Source of the DNA: Bacteroidota bacterium
Lineage (GTDB): Bacteria; Bacteroidota; Bacteroidia; Cytophagales; Cyclobacteriaceae
DNA length: 64,000 bases
Assembly: GCA_018267285.1 (NCBI GenBank)
Contig: JAFDYU010000010.1
Coordinates: 1-64,000, forward strand
Reading direction: 5' to 3'
The notes under the pieces were generated by a model. It did no database searches. It was not told the origin of the DNA and saw only the letters and a list, made by a program, of their open reading frames with translations. Made by a program: the position numbers and the translations under genes. The stretch's first letter is position 1, and the number at the start of each line of letters is the position of its first letter. Below, piece after piece: positions 45,113 to 52,461 of this stretch.

Positions 45113-45120
45113 TATTTTTG
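45113..45120 (+). promoter_or_regulatory. Candidate -7 box for the MocR-type regulator
   Basis: TATTTTTG matches TAnnTTTG, 23 bases before the ATG at 45144. Confidence 0.5.
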
Positions 45121-45143
45121 TCTGAATAAGTAGCAACGCCATT

Positions 45144-46598
45144 ATGCTTACCCTGACAAAAAAGAAAGCGAAGAAATTCGCACCCCGAGATCACAAATAC
45201 ACAACGGTGGCAGACCGCATTGGCCGGCTGATCGAAAATGGTGCCATGAAAGTAGGGGATAAGCTCCTCTCGGTGCGAGCGTTGAGCAAAGAACAAGACA
45301 TCAGCCTGAGCACTGCATTTCAGGCATACTACCACCTGGAAGCGAAAGGCCTGATTGAAGCCCGGCCTCAATCGGGTTACTATGTAAAATTTTCACCACG
45401 CCATGGCCTGTCCTTGCCCAAGAGCAGCGAACCTTGCGATGAGGTTGTGCCCGTTACACTCGATGACATCATTTCGAGCGTGTACCACGATCTCCGTTCA
45501 GACAAACTCATTCAATTTTCGATGGGCGCCCCCGATTATTCGCTCCTTCCCATATCCAAGTTGAACAAATCGGTGGTGCAAGCCATCCGCAATTCGAAAG
45601 ACAGTTGCCTGAATTACGAACACGTTCAAGGAAACCCCGAATTAAGAAAACAAATTGCGCGCCTGTCGTTTAACTGGGGAGGTGCGTTGAGCGAAGAAGA
45701 TATTGTGGTTACGGCCGGCTGCATTGAAGCACTCACCCATTGCTTAATGGCAACCACCAAAGCGGGGGATGCCGTGGCCATCGAGAGCCCTACTTATTTT
45801 GCCATTTTCAGAGCTATGGAAAATCTTGGATTGAAAGTGGTTGAAGTACCCACCAACCCCGAAACCGGAGTGGACCTGAACTATTTGGAAAAAGCGATAC
45901 CGCGTTTCAATATTAAAGCGTGTTTGTTCGTCACCAACTTTAACAATCCCATCGGCTCGTGCATGCCCGATGAAAATAAAAAACGGTTGGTTGAGATGCT
46001 CGCTAAAAAAGATATACCGATGATTGAAGACGATATTTACGGTGAGTTGTATTTTGGAAAGAAGAGACCGACTACCTGTAAAACCTACGATAAGAAAGGA
46101 CTGGTTTTGCAATGCGGTTCGTTTTCAAAATCGTTGGCTCCTGGCTATCGGATTGGCTGGGCGGCACCCGGCAGGTTTAAAGAAAAATTTATCCGGCTCA
46201 AACGGATGAACAGTGTATCAACCAACACACTCACCCAAACCGCCATTGCCCATTTTTTGCAAAACGGAAGATATGAGTTGCACCTTCGTCATCTGCGCAA
46301 GAACCTGCACACTCAATGCCTGCGGTATATCCAGGCCGTAACGGAATATTTTCCGGAAGACACGCGTATCACCCGGCCTCAGGGTGGCTTTGCGTTGTGG
46401 GTAGAGATGGATAAAAAAATGGATGGCTATAAACTGCACAAGCGTGCGCTTAAACACAACATCGGCATTGCACCCGGGCACATTTTTTCCAACAGCGGGC
46501 AGTTTCCAAATTATTTCCGCCTCAGTTATGGCCTGCCGTGGAGCGACCGCGTGGAAGAAGGGATCAAAACATTGGGCGAGTTGGTAAGGAAGAATTAA
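45144..46598 (+). CDS. MocR-type GntR/aminotransferase regulator
   Basis: 484 aa fusion of a GntR winged helix (VADRIGRLIENGAMKVGDKLLSVRALSKEQDISLSTAFQAYYHLEAKGLIEARPQSGYYV, about 22-85) with a fold-type I aminotransferase domain. PLP site: SFSKSLAPGYRIGW with the Schiff-base Lys, and the NPIG-type loop TNFNNPIGSCMP. Known family members sense PLP or amino acids and control PLP, GABA or taurine genes. No obvious target gene lies next to it, so autoregulation through the upstream palindrome is the simplest reading; a stand-alone aminotransferase role cannot be excluded. Confidence 0.92.
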   Translation: MLTLTKKKAKKFAPRDHKYTTVADRIGRLIENGAMKVGDKLLSVRALSKEQDISLSTAFQAYYHLEAKGLIEARPQSGYYVKFSPRHGLSLPKSSEPCDEVVPVTLDDIISSVYHDLRSDKLIQFSMGAPDYSLLPISKLNKSVVQAIRNSKDSCLNYEHVQGNPELRKQIARLSFNWGGALSEEDIVVTAGCIEALTHCLMATTKAGDAVAIESPTYFAIFRAMENLGLKVVEVPTNPETGVDLNYLEKAIPRFNIKACLFVTNFNNPIGSCMPDENKKRLVEMLAKKDIPMIEDDIYGELYFGKKRPTTCKTYDKKGLVLQCGSFSKSLAPGYRIGWAAPGRFKEKFIRLKRMNSVSTNTLTQTAIAHFLQNGRYELHLRHLRKNLHTQCLRYIQAVTEYFPEDTRITRPQGGFALWVEMDKKMDGYKLHKRALKHNIGIAPGHIFSNSGQFPNYFRLSYGLPWSDRVEEGIKTLGELVRKN

Positions 46599-46654
46599 CT
46601 CCAATAAAAAAATCTCAACCGATAAAAAAACTTTTCGATCGGTTTTCAGGTTGT

Positions 46655-46662
46655 TATATTTG
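46655..46662 (+). promoter_or_regulatory. Candidate -7 box for superoxide dismutase
   Basis: TATATTTG matches TAnnTTTG exactly, 31 bases before the ATG at 46694. Confidence 0.5.
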
Positions 46663-46693
46663 AAACAGGTTTAAACATTAAATTAAAATTAAT

Positions 46694-47296
46694 ATGGCAT
46701 TTACACTTCCCGCACTCCCGTATGCATTCAATGCGCTGGAGCCCCACATCGATGCACGCACCATGGAGATACATCATGGCAAGCACCACAACGCATACGT
46801 TACCAACCTCAACACAGCCGTTGCCGGTAAACCCGAAGAGCAGTTAAGCCTTGAAGAGCTCTGTAAAAATATTTCAAAGTACCCGGCTGCAGTACGAAAT
46901 AATGGCGGTGGCCATTTTAACCACAGCTTGTTCTGGACCGTACTAGGCCCTAATACTGGCGGTGCACCAACGGGTGCGCTTGCCGATGCCATCAACACCG
47001 CCTTCGGAAGCTTTGATGAATTTAAAACAAAGTTTGCGGCCGCAGCTGCAAGCCGCTTTGGCTCCGGCTGGGCTTGGCTGATAAAAGATGCAGCCGGCAA
47101 ATTGGCCATCACCTCTACACCCAACCAAGATAATCCCTTGATGGATGTGGCCGAAGTAAAAGGCACGCCAATCCTTGGTATTGATGTGTGGGAGCACGCC
47201 TACTACTTACATTACCAAAACCGCAGGCCCGACTATGTGGCTGCATTTTGGAACGTGGTAAACTGGGGTGAAGTAGCCAAGCGCTTCGCAAAGTGA
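46694..47296 (+). CDS. sod: Iron/manganese superoxide dismutase
   Basis: Converts superoxide to oxygen and hydrogen peroxide in the cytoplasm; no signal peptide. 200 aa, normal length. Metal ligands visible: His in [12 protein letters not shown], His in [13 protein letters not shown], and Asp and His in [11 protein letters not shown]. The second-sphere region is RFGSGWAWL. Iron or manganese preference cannot be decided with confidence. Followed by a strong terminator, so monocistronic. Confidence 0.95.
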   Translation: MAFTLPALPYAFNALEPHIDARTMEIHHGKHHNAYVTNLNTAVAGKPEEQLSLEELCKNISKYPAAVRNNGGGHFNHSLFWTVLGPNTGGAPTGALADAINTAFGSFDEFKTKFAAAAASRFGSGWAWLIKDAAGKLAITSTPNQDNPLMDVAEVKGTPILGIDVWEHAYYLHYQNRRPDYVAAFWNVVNWGEVAKRFAK

Positions 47297-47323
47297 TTTG
47301 ACAGAAAAAGATTGACCCAATCC

Positions 47324-47365
47324 AAGAGGCTGCCTCCTTCGTTGTTGAGACAGTCTCTTTTTTTT
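47324..47365 (+). terminator. Intrinsic terminator after sod
   Basis: AAGAGGCTGCCTC (47324-47336) pairs with GAGACAGTCTCTT (47347-47359) through 13 positions, two of them G-U, with a 10-base loop, and is followed by a run of T to 47365. Confidence 0.85.
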
Positions 47366-47411
47366 AATCCACATAAAATTTACGATCGAATAGAAAAATG
47401 CGCAAACCCTC

Positions 47412-48437
47412 ATGACAGACCAAATGAAATCAGGCGAAAACACCCGCATCGCCATCAATGGCATGGGGCGGATCGGCCGCACGCTGTTGCGGTTGCTGCA
47501 TCAGGAATCCCTTTTGAAACACGTTATTGCCGTGAACGACATCATGCCCAAAGAAAACCTGATCTATTTATTAAAATACGATTCGATCCGCGGAGCATTT
47601 AATGCCGAGATAATTTCTACCCAAAATGGTTTTTCGATTAACGGTCATGAGATCGCCTACACACAGCAAGCTGAAATATCTAAACTCAATTGGAAATTTT
47701 TTTCAATCGATCTGCTCATTGAAGCTACCGGTTTGTTCACTCATTCAACAGAAGCAAACCAGCACATCAGCTCCGGAGCAAAAAAAGTATTGCTCACCAC
47801 ATTCGGCAAAGACATACCCACCACCGTTTGCGGGGTGAATCATCTGGAAATAAAACCGGAAACACAAATTGTTTCACCGGGCGATTGCACCATTAATTGT
47901 GTGGCTCCTCTGATCTATTTGATAGATCAACATTATGGAATTGAATCGGTGCACATCAACGTAATTCAGGGTTATACCACCCGGCAAGAACTACTCGATG
48001 CCCCCTACAAAGGCTTTAGACGCGGGCGGGCTGCGGCACACTCGTTCATTCCGTTTGAAGTAAACATCGCACCCGTACTCGAAACCATTTTTTCGACATT
48101 GAACAGTAAAATTGAATCGATGTCAACGCGTGTGCCCGTATCGTGCGGGGCAATGGCCGATCTTTCTGTTGTTTTGAAAAAACACACAACTGCCGAAGAA
48201 ATTAATTCAGTAATTGCGAACGCATCGAAAGGTGAGATGAAAAAATGGGTAAGCATAACGTACGATCCCATTGTTTCGTCCGATGTTTTAGGGAACCCAC
48301 ACGCCAGCACAACTGACGGAACGCTCACTAAAATTACCAACGGAAACCACCTGCGCCTTTTGGCCTGGTTCGATAACGAATGGGGTTATGCCAATCGGTT
48401 ACTGGATTGGATTCACTTGTTGCAGGGTTATTTTTGA
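47412..48437 (+). CDS. Divergent GAPDH-like protein, catalytic His missing
   Basis: 341 aa with the glyceraldehyde-3-phosphate dehydrogenase type I fold: Rossmann motif INGMGRIGR (about 15-23), NDI near 42-44, catalytic Cys159 in SPGDCTINC, and WFDNEWGYANR near the C-terminus. Changes at the active site are marked. The usual SNASCTTNC is SPGDCTINC, the catalytic His of TTVHxxT is Gln186 in NVIQGYT, and the phosphate-binding STGAAK is EVNIAP (about 216-221). Canonical glycolytic activity is therefore doubtful; it may act on another substrate or be a moonlighting paralogue. No metabolic neighbours point to a pathway. Confidence 0.88.
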   Translation: MTDQMKSGENTRIAINGMGRIGRTLLRLLHQESLLKHVIAVNDIMPKENLIYLLKYDSIRGAFNAEIISTQNGFSINGHEIAYTQQAEISKLNWKFFSIDLLIEATGLFTHSTEANQHISSGAKKVLLTTFGKDIPTTVCGVNHLEIKPETQIVSPGDCTINCVAPLIYLIDQHYGIESVHINVIQGYTTRQELLDAPYKGFRRGRAAAHSFIPFEVNIAPVLETIFSTLNSKIESMSTRVPVSCGAMADLSVVLKKHTTAEEINSVIANASKGEMKKWVSITYDPIVSSDVLGNPHASTTDGTLTKITNGNHLRLLAWFDNEWGYANRLLDWIHLLQGYF

Positions 48438-48473
48438 TAACTTTCCCCCAAAAAAGTTTGACCTTTCTTCACC

Positions 48474-48623
48474 ATGAAAAAAATCCTGTTTCAACTATTA
48501 GCAAAAACCAATAAATTATTGTTGCCGCGTTACAGCCAACGCGACATCACGCGGCTCTCAAAATTTGACAAAGTGCTTGTTGCCTACCGCTATTGGGTTA
48601 CACTTCATGCAATCGAGAAATAA
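48474..48623 (+). CDS. 49-aa conserved-looking small protein
   Basis: Short ORF (MKKILFQLLAKTNKLLLPRY at its start, then SQRDITRLSKFDKVLVAYRY). Basic, one amphipathic helix plus a C-terminal helix. Resembles a family of roughly 50-residue Bacteroidota proteins often mislabelled SsrA-binding protein; it has no SmpB fold. Its TAA overlaps the ATG of the next gene (TAATG), which supports real, coupled translation. Confidence 0.7.
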   Translation: MKKILFQLLAKTNKLLLPRYSQRDITRLSKFDKVLVAYRYWVTLHAIEK

Positions 48624-48985
48624 TGACCGATCAGGAATTAAATGAAATCGCGCGAAAATGGTTTGCTGCGTTCAATGCTAAAAACCTTGATCTACTTCTT
48701 TCATTGTATCACGACCAAGCCGAGCATTTTAGTCCTAAATTAAAAGTGCGCCACCCGGAAACCCATGGACTGATTAAAGGTAAAGCTGCGTTGCGCACGT
48801 GGTGGCAAGATTCGTTCGACCGTCTGCCATCGCTGCATTACCAAGTTACCCGGCTCACGCCATACCACGACCGAGTGTTTATGGAGTACATACGCCAGGT
48901 GAGTGGCGAACCCGATCTGTGCGTAGGCGAAATGCTCGAAACAGCAAACGGACTCATTGTAAAGTCAAGCGTTTTTCATCAATAA
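48623..48985 (+). CDS. NTF2-like/SnoaL-like small protein
   Basis: 120 aa from the ATG at 48623 (MTDQELNEIARKWFAAFNAKNLDLLLSLY); an upstream in-frame start at 48593 would overlap the 49-aa gene heavily and is rejected. The helix-cone pattern with DQAEHFSPK, RTWWQDSFDRLPSLHYQV and RVFMEYIRQVSG fits the nuclear transport factor 2/SnoaL family of ligand-binding proteins or small enzymes. Substrate unknown. Coupled to the preceding small ORF. Confidence 0.8.
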   Translation: MTDQELNEIARKWFAAFNAKNLDLLLSLYHDQAEHFSPKLKVRHPETHGLIKGKAALRTWWQDSFDRLPSLHYQVTRLTPYHDRVFMEYIRQVSGEPDLCVGEMLETANGLIVKSSVFHQ

Positions 48986-49007
48986 AAAAATGTGCTAACT
49001 TAGTATA

Positions 49008-49108
49008 TGATGTTACACAAACTATAGTTTAGCTGTCAGGTTGAGCCTGTCGAAACCTGATTCAGGTACACAAAAAACGCCTTCGACACACTCAGGCTGA
49101 CATCAGTT
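49008..49108. repeat. Dispersed intergenic repeat, copy B
   Basis: The left end TGATGTTACACAAACTATAG (49008-49027) matches copy A (24114-24133) at 19 of 20 bases; the right end CATCAGTT (49101-49108) also matches. Inside, TGTCAGGTTGAG..TGTCGAA (from 49035) and TTCGACACACTCAGGCTGACA (49082-49102) are near-complements, so the element folds into a long stem. Confidence 0.75.
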
Positions 49109-49134
49109 AGTATCACACATCAAACCCTATGATT

Positions 49135-50346
49135 ATGAATAAGATTTTTATTGTTGCAGTGGGCTTGTTTACGTTAAATGGTTGCGCGTATGACGGAGAG
49201 ACACCGGACAACAACCCGAATTTAAGACCGTTGTCTGCTGCCGAACAGACGGTTTCAGCAGCGAATAATAATTTTGCATTCAATCTTTTTCAAACCATCC
49301 GAAACAATTCAGATGGCTCTAATGTTTTTATTTCTCCACTCAGTGTAACTACGGCACTGGCCATGACAATGAACGGTGCGTGCGATTCAACACAACAATC
49401 GATTTTAAAAGTACTAAAGTTTGGAAATTATTCGCCCCAACAAGTAGATCAGGCGTGCAAAGATTTAACTTCACTGCTTACTTCAATGGATCGCACCGTT
49501 TCGCTCGGTTTGGCCAATTCCGTGTGGAGTAATCAACGGTACTCGGTTCGCGATTCGTTTGCCACCACTATTAAAAATTATTTCGATGGCACCGTGCAGG
49601 GCTTGAATTTTTCCGATCCGAATTCCGCCAAACATATCAATTCATGGATTGAATCGAAAACCAATCACCTCATCAAAAACATGATTGAATCTACTACCGA
49701 AGATGAAGCCATGCTATTAGTTAACGCCATCTATTTTAAAGGAGATTGGTCGTATCAATTCGATGCATCGAAAACACATTCCGCACCATTTTATCGCGAG
49801 GACGGTTCATCGCAAAATGTAACCACTATGTTCTCAAAAGAAACTACCGTCTCCTATTTTACAAATTCTACTTTTGAACTGATCGATATTCCTTACGGCA
49901 ACAAACAATTCACGATGACGGTGCTGATGCCTTATACAAAACATTCGATCAACGAAATACTTCAGCAGGTAACTGCCGATTCGCTAAACCATTGGTTGAG
50001 CCAAACACAATCAACAACAACTCAGCTTGAAATTCCAAAATTTAAAATGAGCTGGAAAAAGGAGTTGCTTGGCAGCTTAATAAATATGGGTATGCAGACC
50101 TCGGGATTCCCCCGTTTGTTCAAAGAAAATTTACCACTACAAATTTCTGGTGTGTTGCACCAATCACTCATTGATGTGAACGAAGAAGGAACCGAGGCGG
50201 CTGCGGCTACCGTAGTAACTATGCTTGTTAGTTCAGCTCCTCCCAAACTAACACAAATCAACCGCCCGTTCCTTTATATGATCCGCGAAAAACACAGCAA
50301 CACTATATTATTTATGGGGCAGATGATGATGCCATCGGATCTATGA
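49135..50346 (+). CDS. Serpin-family lipoprotein
   Basis: 403 aa from the second ATG (MNKIFIVAVGLFTLNGC), a lipoprotein signal with Cys at 17; an ATG two codons earlier is equally possible. Complete serpin fold: NVFISPLSVTTALAMTMNGA near the start, LVNAIYFKGDWSYQFD, and the signature NRPFLYMIREKHSNTILFMG. The reactive-loop hinge is EEGTEAAAATVV, with small residues typical of inhibitory serpins; the scissile bond is probably within TMLVSSAP. Likely a surface or periplasmic protease inhibitor, perhaps guarding against host, prey or self proteases. Confidence 0.92.
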   Translation: MNKIFIVAVGLFTLNGCAYDGETPDNNPNLRPLSAAEQTVSAANNNFAFNLFQTIRNNSDGSNVFISPLSVTTALAMTMNGACDSTQQSILKVLKFGNYSPQQVDQACKDLTSLLTSMDRTVSLGLANSVWSNQRYSVRDSFATTIKNYFDGTVQGLNFSDPNSAKHINSWIESKTNHLIKNMIESTTEDEAMLLVNAIYFKGDWSYQFDASKTHSAPFYREDGSSQNVTTMFSKETTVSYFTNSTFELIDIPYGNKQFTMTVLMPYTKHSINEILQQVTADSLNHWLSQTQSTTTQLEIPKFKMSWKKELLGSLINMGMQTSGFPRLFKENLPLQISGVLHQSLIDVNEEGTEAAAATVVTMLVSSAPPKLTQINRPFLYMIREKHSNTILFMGQMMMPSDL

Positions 50347-50390
50347 TAAAAAGATTTTAGAGGCACTTAAATTCTGTTAACCCCTCTTCG

Positions 50391-50406
50391 TATTTTTGTA
50401 TTTTTG
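50391..50406 (+). promoter_or_regulatory. Tandem -7 boxes upstream of paaA
   Basis: Two consecutive TATTTTTG octamers (50391-50398, 50399-50406) match TAnnTTTG, 22-30 bases before the paaA start. Confidence 0.5.
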
Positions 50407-50428
50407 TACTTCATAAAATGATTTGGGT

Positions 50429-51415
50429 ATGTACGGTGGGGGAAACACGTTTGAAGGAATAAAGACAGACAGCCTTGCGCAGGAGGATCCGGTTAAGCTT
50501 GCCGCCTTCGAAGCACGCATTGCTCGCGGAGAAAAAATAGAGCCCACCGACTGGATGCCGCAGCTCTATCGCAAGCAACTCATCCGCATGATTGAGCAAC
50601 ACGCACACAGCGAAATCATCGGTGCTCTGCCCGAAGGCACCTGGATTACACGCGCTCCCGGGTTCAAACGCAAACTGTCGTTAATGGCTAAAGTGCAAGA
50701 CGAAGTGGGCCACGCCCAACTGTTATACAGTGCTGCCGAAACGCTGGGCAAACCCCGCGAACAGATGATCGATGACCTCATCAGCGGCAAATCGAAATAC
50801 TCCAACATTTTCAATTACCCCACGTTTACCTGGGCCGATTGTTGTTTTATTTCCTGGCTTGTAGATGCAGGAGCTATCGTAAACCAGTTGGCCAACGCCA
50901 AAGGGAGTTACGGCCCCTATTGCCGCGCACTGGACCGCATCTGTGCCGAAGAGTCTTTTCATTTAAAGTACGGCCATCATTGCGTTATTTATTTAGCCAG
51001 CGGCACACCTAAGCAACGCGATATGTTTCAAGAAGCACTCAACCGATGGTGGCCACCGATGATGCACTTCTTCGGGCCAAGCGATAAAATCTCGGCACAC
51101 ACCGAAATACTCATGCGCTGGAAAGTGAAGATGGGCACCAACGATGATATGCGCAATCAGTTTCTCGACATGTACGTGCCCAAAATCTGGGAACTCGGAT
51201 TTACGATTCCTGATCCACTCTTGAAAAAAAATCCTGACACCGGAAAGTGGAATTACACCGAACCCGACTGGGAAGAATTTAAGCGCGTGATCAATGGCGA
51301 TGGCCCCTGCAACAAAGAACGGCTTGAAGTGCGCAGAATTGCCGAAGAACGCGGCCGCTGGGTACGCGAGGCACTCAAGGCTTCGAGCGCTGAGTATGTG
51401 ATGCCGTTGGCGTGA
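50429..51415 (+). CDS. paaA: Phenylacetyl-CoA epoxidase catalytic subunit PaaA
   Basis: 328 aa from the ATG at 50429; a TTG two codons earlier is not needed. Di-iron ring 1,2-epoxidase subunit acting on phenylacetyl-CoA. Iron-binding carboxylate bundle motifs: [20 protein letters not shown] (ExxH), and [11 protein letters not shown] (ExxxH). Other conserved parts: [16 protein letters not shown] and CAEESF. Full-length for the family (about 310-330). paaB follows about 360 bases on, after a small opposite-strand ORF; paaC, paaD and paaE are not in the window, so the complex must be encoded partly elsewhere. Confidence 0.93.
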   Translation: MYGGGNTFEGIKTDSLAQEDPVKLAAFEARIARGEKIEPTDWMPQLYRKQLIRMIEQHAHSEIIGALPEGTWITRAPGFKRKLSLMAKVQDEVGHAQLLYSAAETLGKPREQMIDDLISGKSKYSNIFNYPTFTWADCCFISWLVDAGAIVNQLANAKGSYGPYCRALDRICAEESFHLKYGHHCVIYLASGTPKQRDMFQEALNRWWPPMMHFFGPSDKISAHTEILMRWKVKMGTNDDMRNQFLDMYVPKIWELGFTIPDPLLKKNPDTGKWNYTEPDWEEFKRVINGDGPCNKERLEVRRIAEERGRWVREALKASSAEYVMPLA

Positions 51416-51419
51416 TTGT

Positions 51420-51656
51420 TCAATTCCCCCAATACGGCCCCATCAGCAGTTGAATTTCTTTCCAGATGGACCGGAGTGCTTCGGTGGGTGAGCTGTATAA
51501 GCTTTTCAAATATTTTAACGTGCTGCTGTCTTGAGGGAGTTCACCCTGCAACCACTTGATAATATCATCCAATAAAATCAACAGCTCGTTCGAATAATAT
51601 TTTGGATAATATCTTCGCAGCCAATCGCTCGCCCACAAAAGATCAAGGTATTTCAT
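51420..51656 (-). CDS. Small protein of unknown function between paaA and paaB
   Basis: 78 aa from the ATG at 51656 (MKYLDLLWASDWLRRYY). Trp/Tyr/Leu-rich, predicted helical, soluble. Ends MGPYWGN at 51420. Opposite strand to the paa genes, in a gap with no other gene. No family recognised. It could be chance, but composition and a full gap fit support a real gene. Confidence 0.45.
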   Translation of the reverse strand: MKYLDLLWASDWLRRYYPKYYSNELLILLDDIIKWLQGELPQDSSTLKYLKSLYSSPTEALRSIWKEIQLLMGPYWGN

Positions 51657-51744
51657 ATACACTTATCTTGACTAAGTCAACAAGGTAACCTTAAAAGTTG
51701 TTCTAAAACAGGAAAATTACAGCAACGTCAACCTGTAAAACTGA

Positions 51745-51752
51745 TATATTTG
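51745..51752 (+). promoter_or_regulatory. Candidate -7 box for paaB
   Basis: TATATTTG matches TAnnTTTG exactly, 21 bases before the TTG start at 51773. It indicates that paaB has its own promoter rather than relying on paaA. Confidence 0.5.
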
Positions 51753-51772
51753 TTATTCAAATTCAAAACACA

Positions 51773-52372
51773 TTGAACTCACTCGATCCACGCGTTACGC
51801 GCCTCCCGCAAGTTGGGGAAGTGAAGCCCAAAAAAATGTTGGATCAACTCGGCACGTTTGAGGTATTTGTTCAGGCCAAAGACGGAAAAGCATTTCAGCA
51901 CGAAGGCTGTGTGCACGCAGCCAATTTGGAAATGGCCTATGTGCTGGCCAAAGAAACGTTTACAAGACGATTTACCTGCGTATCGATTTATGTGGTAGAT
52001 ACACGCGATGTGTTTGCTTCGATAACCACTGAAGGAAACCAAAGTACGTACGAACTCATAGAGCAAGAGCCTTCTTCTTTGCCTAAAAAACAGTTTGAAA
52101 TCTATCAACTTGCCAAACGAGGGAAACAGCATGTAAACGCAGGAGTTGTTGAAGCCGGTTCCCCGGCCGAAGCCTTGTGGATTGCCAAAGATTTATATGG
52201 GGCAGGGAAAATCATTTACAACGTTTGGGCGATAGAAAAAAATAAAATTAGGTTTACCGCAGACACTGAAAAAGATTTATGGCTGACACTGCCCGAAAAA
52301 AAATTCCGCGATGCTTCAGACTACAAAGGCGGAGATAAGCTGAAAGAATTTTTAGAGCGGCAAAAGAGTTAA
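51773..52372 (+). CDS. paaB: PaaB-like epoxidase subunit with tandem duplication
   Basis: 199 aa, twice the usual PaaB length of about 95. Two copies of the fold: FEVFVQAKDGKAFQHEGCVHAANLEMAYVLAKETFTRR (about 28-75) and FEIYQLAKRGKQHVNAGVVEAGSPAEALWIAKDLYG (about 110-148), sharing FE-x-aromatic..AK.GK....G.V.A...E.A..AK. The first copy is closer to canonical PaaB. Start is a TTG; the N-terminus NSLDPRVTRLP looks conserved in the family, and the only ATG (51837) would remove it. PaaB is a structural subunit of the epoxidase that bridges PaaAC and the reductase. Confidence 0.88.
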   Translation: MNSLDPRVTRLPQVGEVKPKKMLDQLGTFEVFVQAKDGKAFQHEGCVHAANLEMAYVLAKETFTRRFTCVSIYVVDTRDVFASITTEGNQSTYELIEQEPSSLPKKQFEIYQLAKRGKQHVNAGVVEAGSPAEALWIAKDLYGAGKIIYNVWAIEKNKIRFTADTEKDLWLTLPEKKFRDASDYKGGDKLKEFLERQKS

Positions 52373-52461
52373 GAACGTTTCACGTAAGCAACGAACAGCC
52401 CTCCTTTGCCGTGGTCGTGAGGCCTTACCAGATTGCTTAAATGTTTGCGTACTCTACGCTG

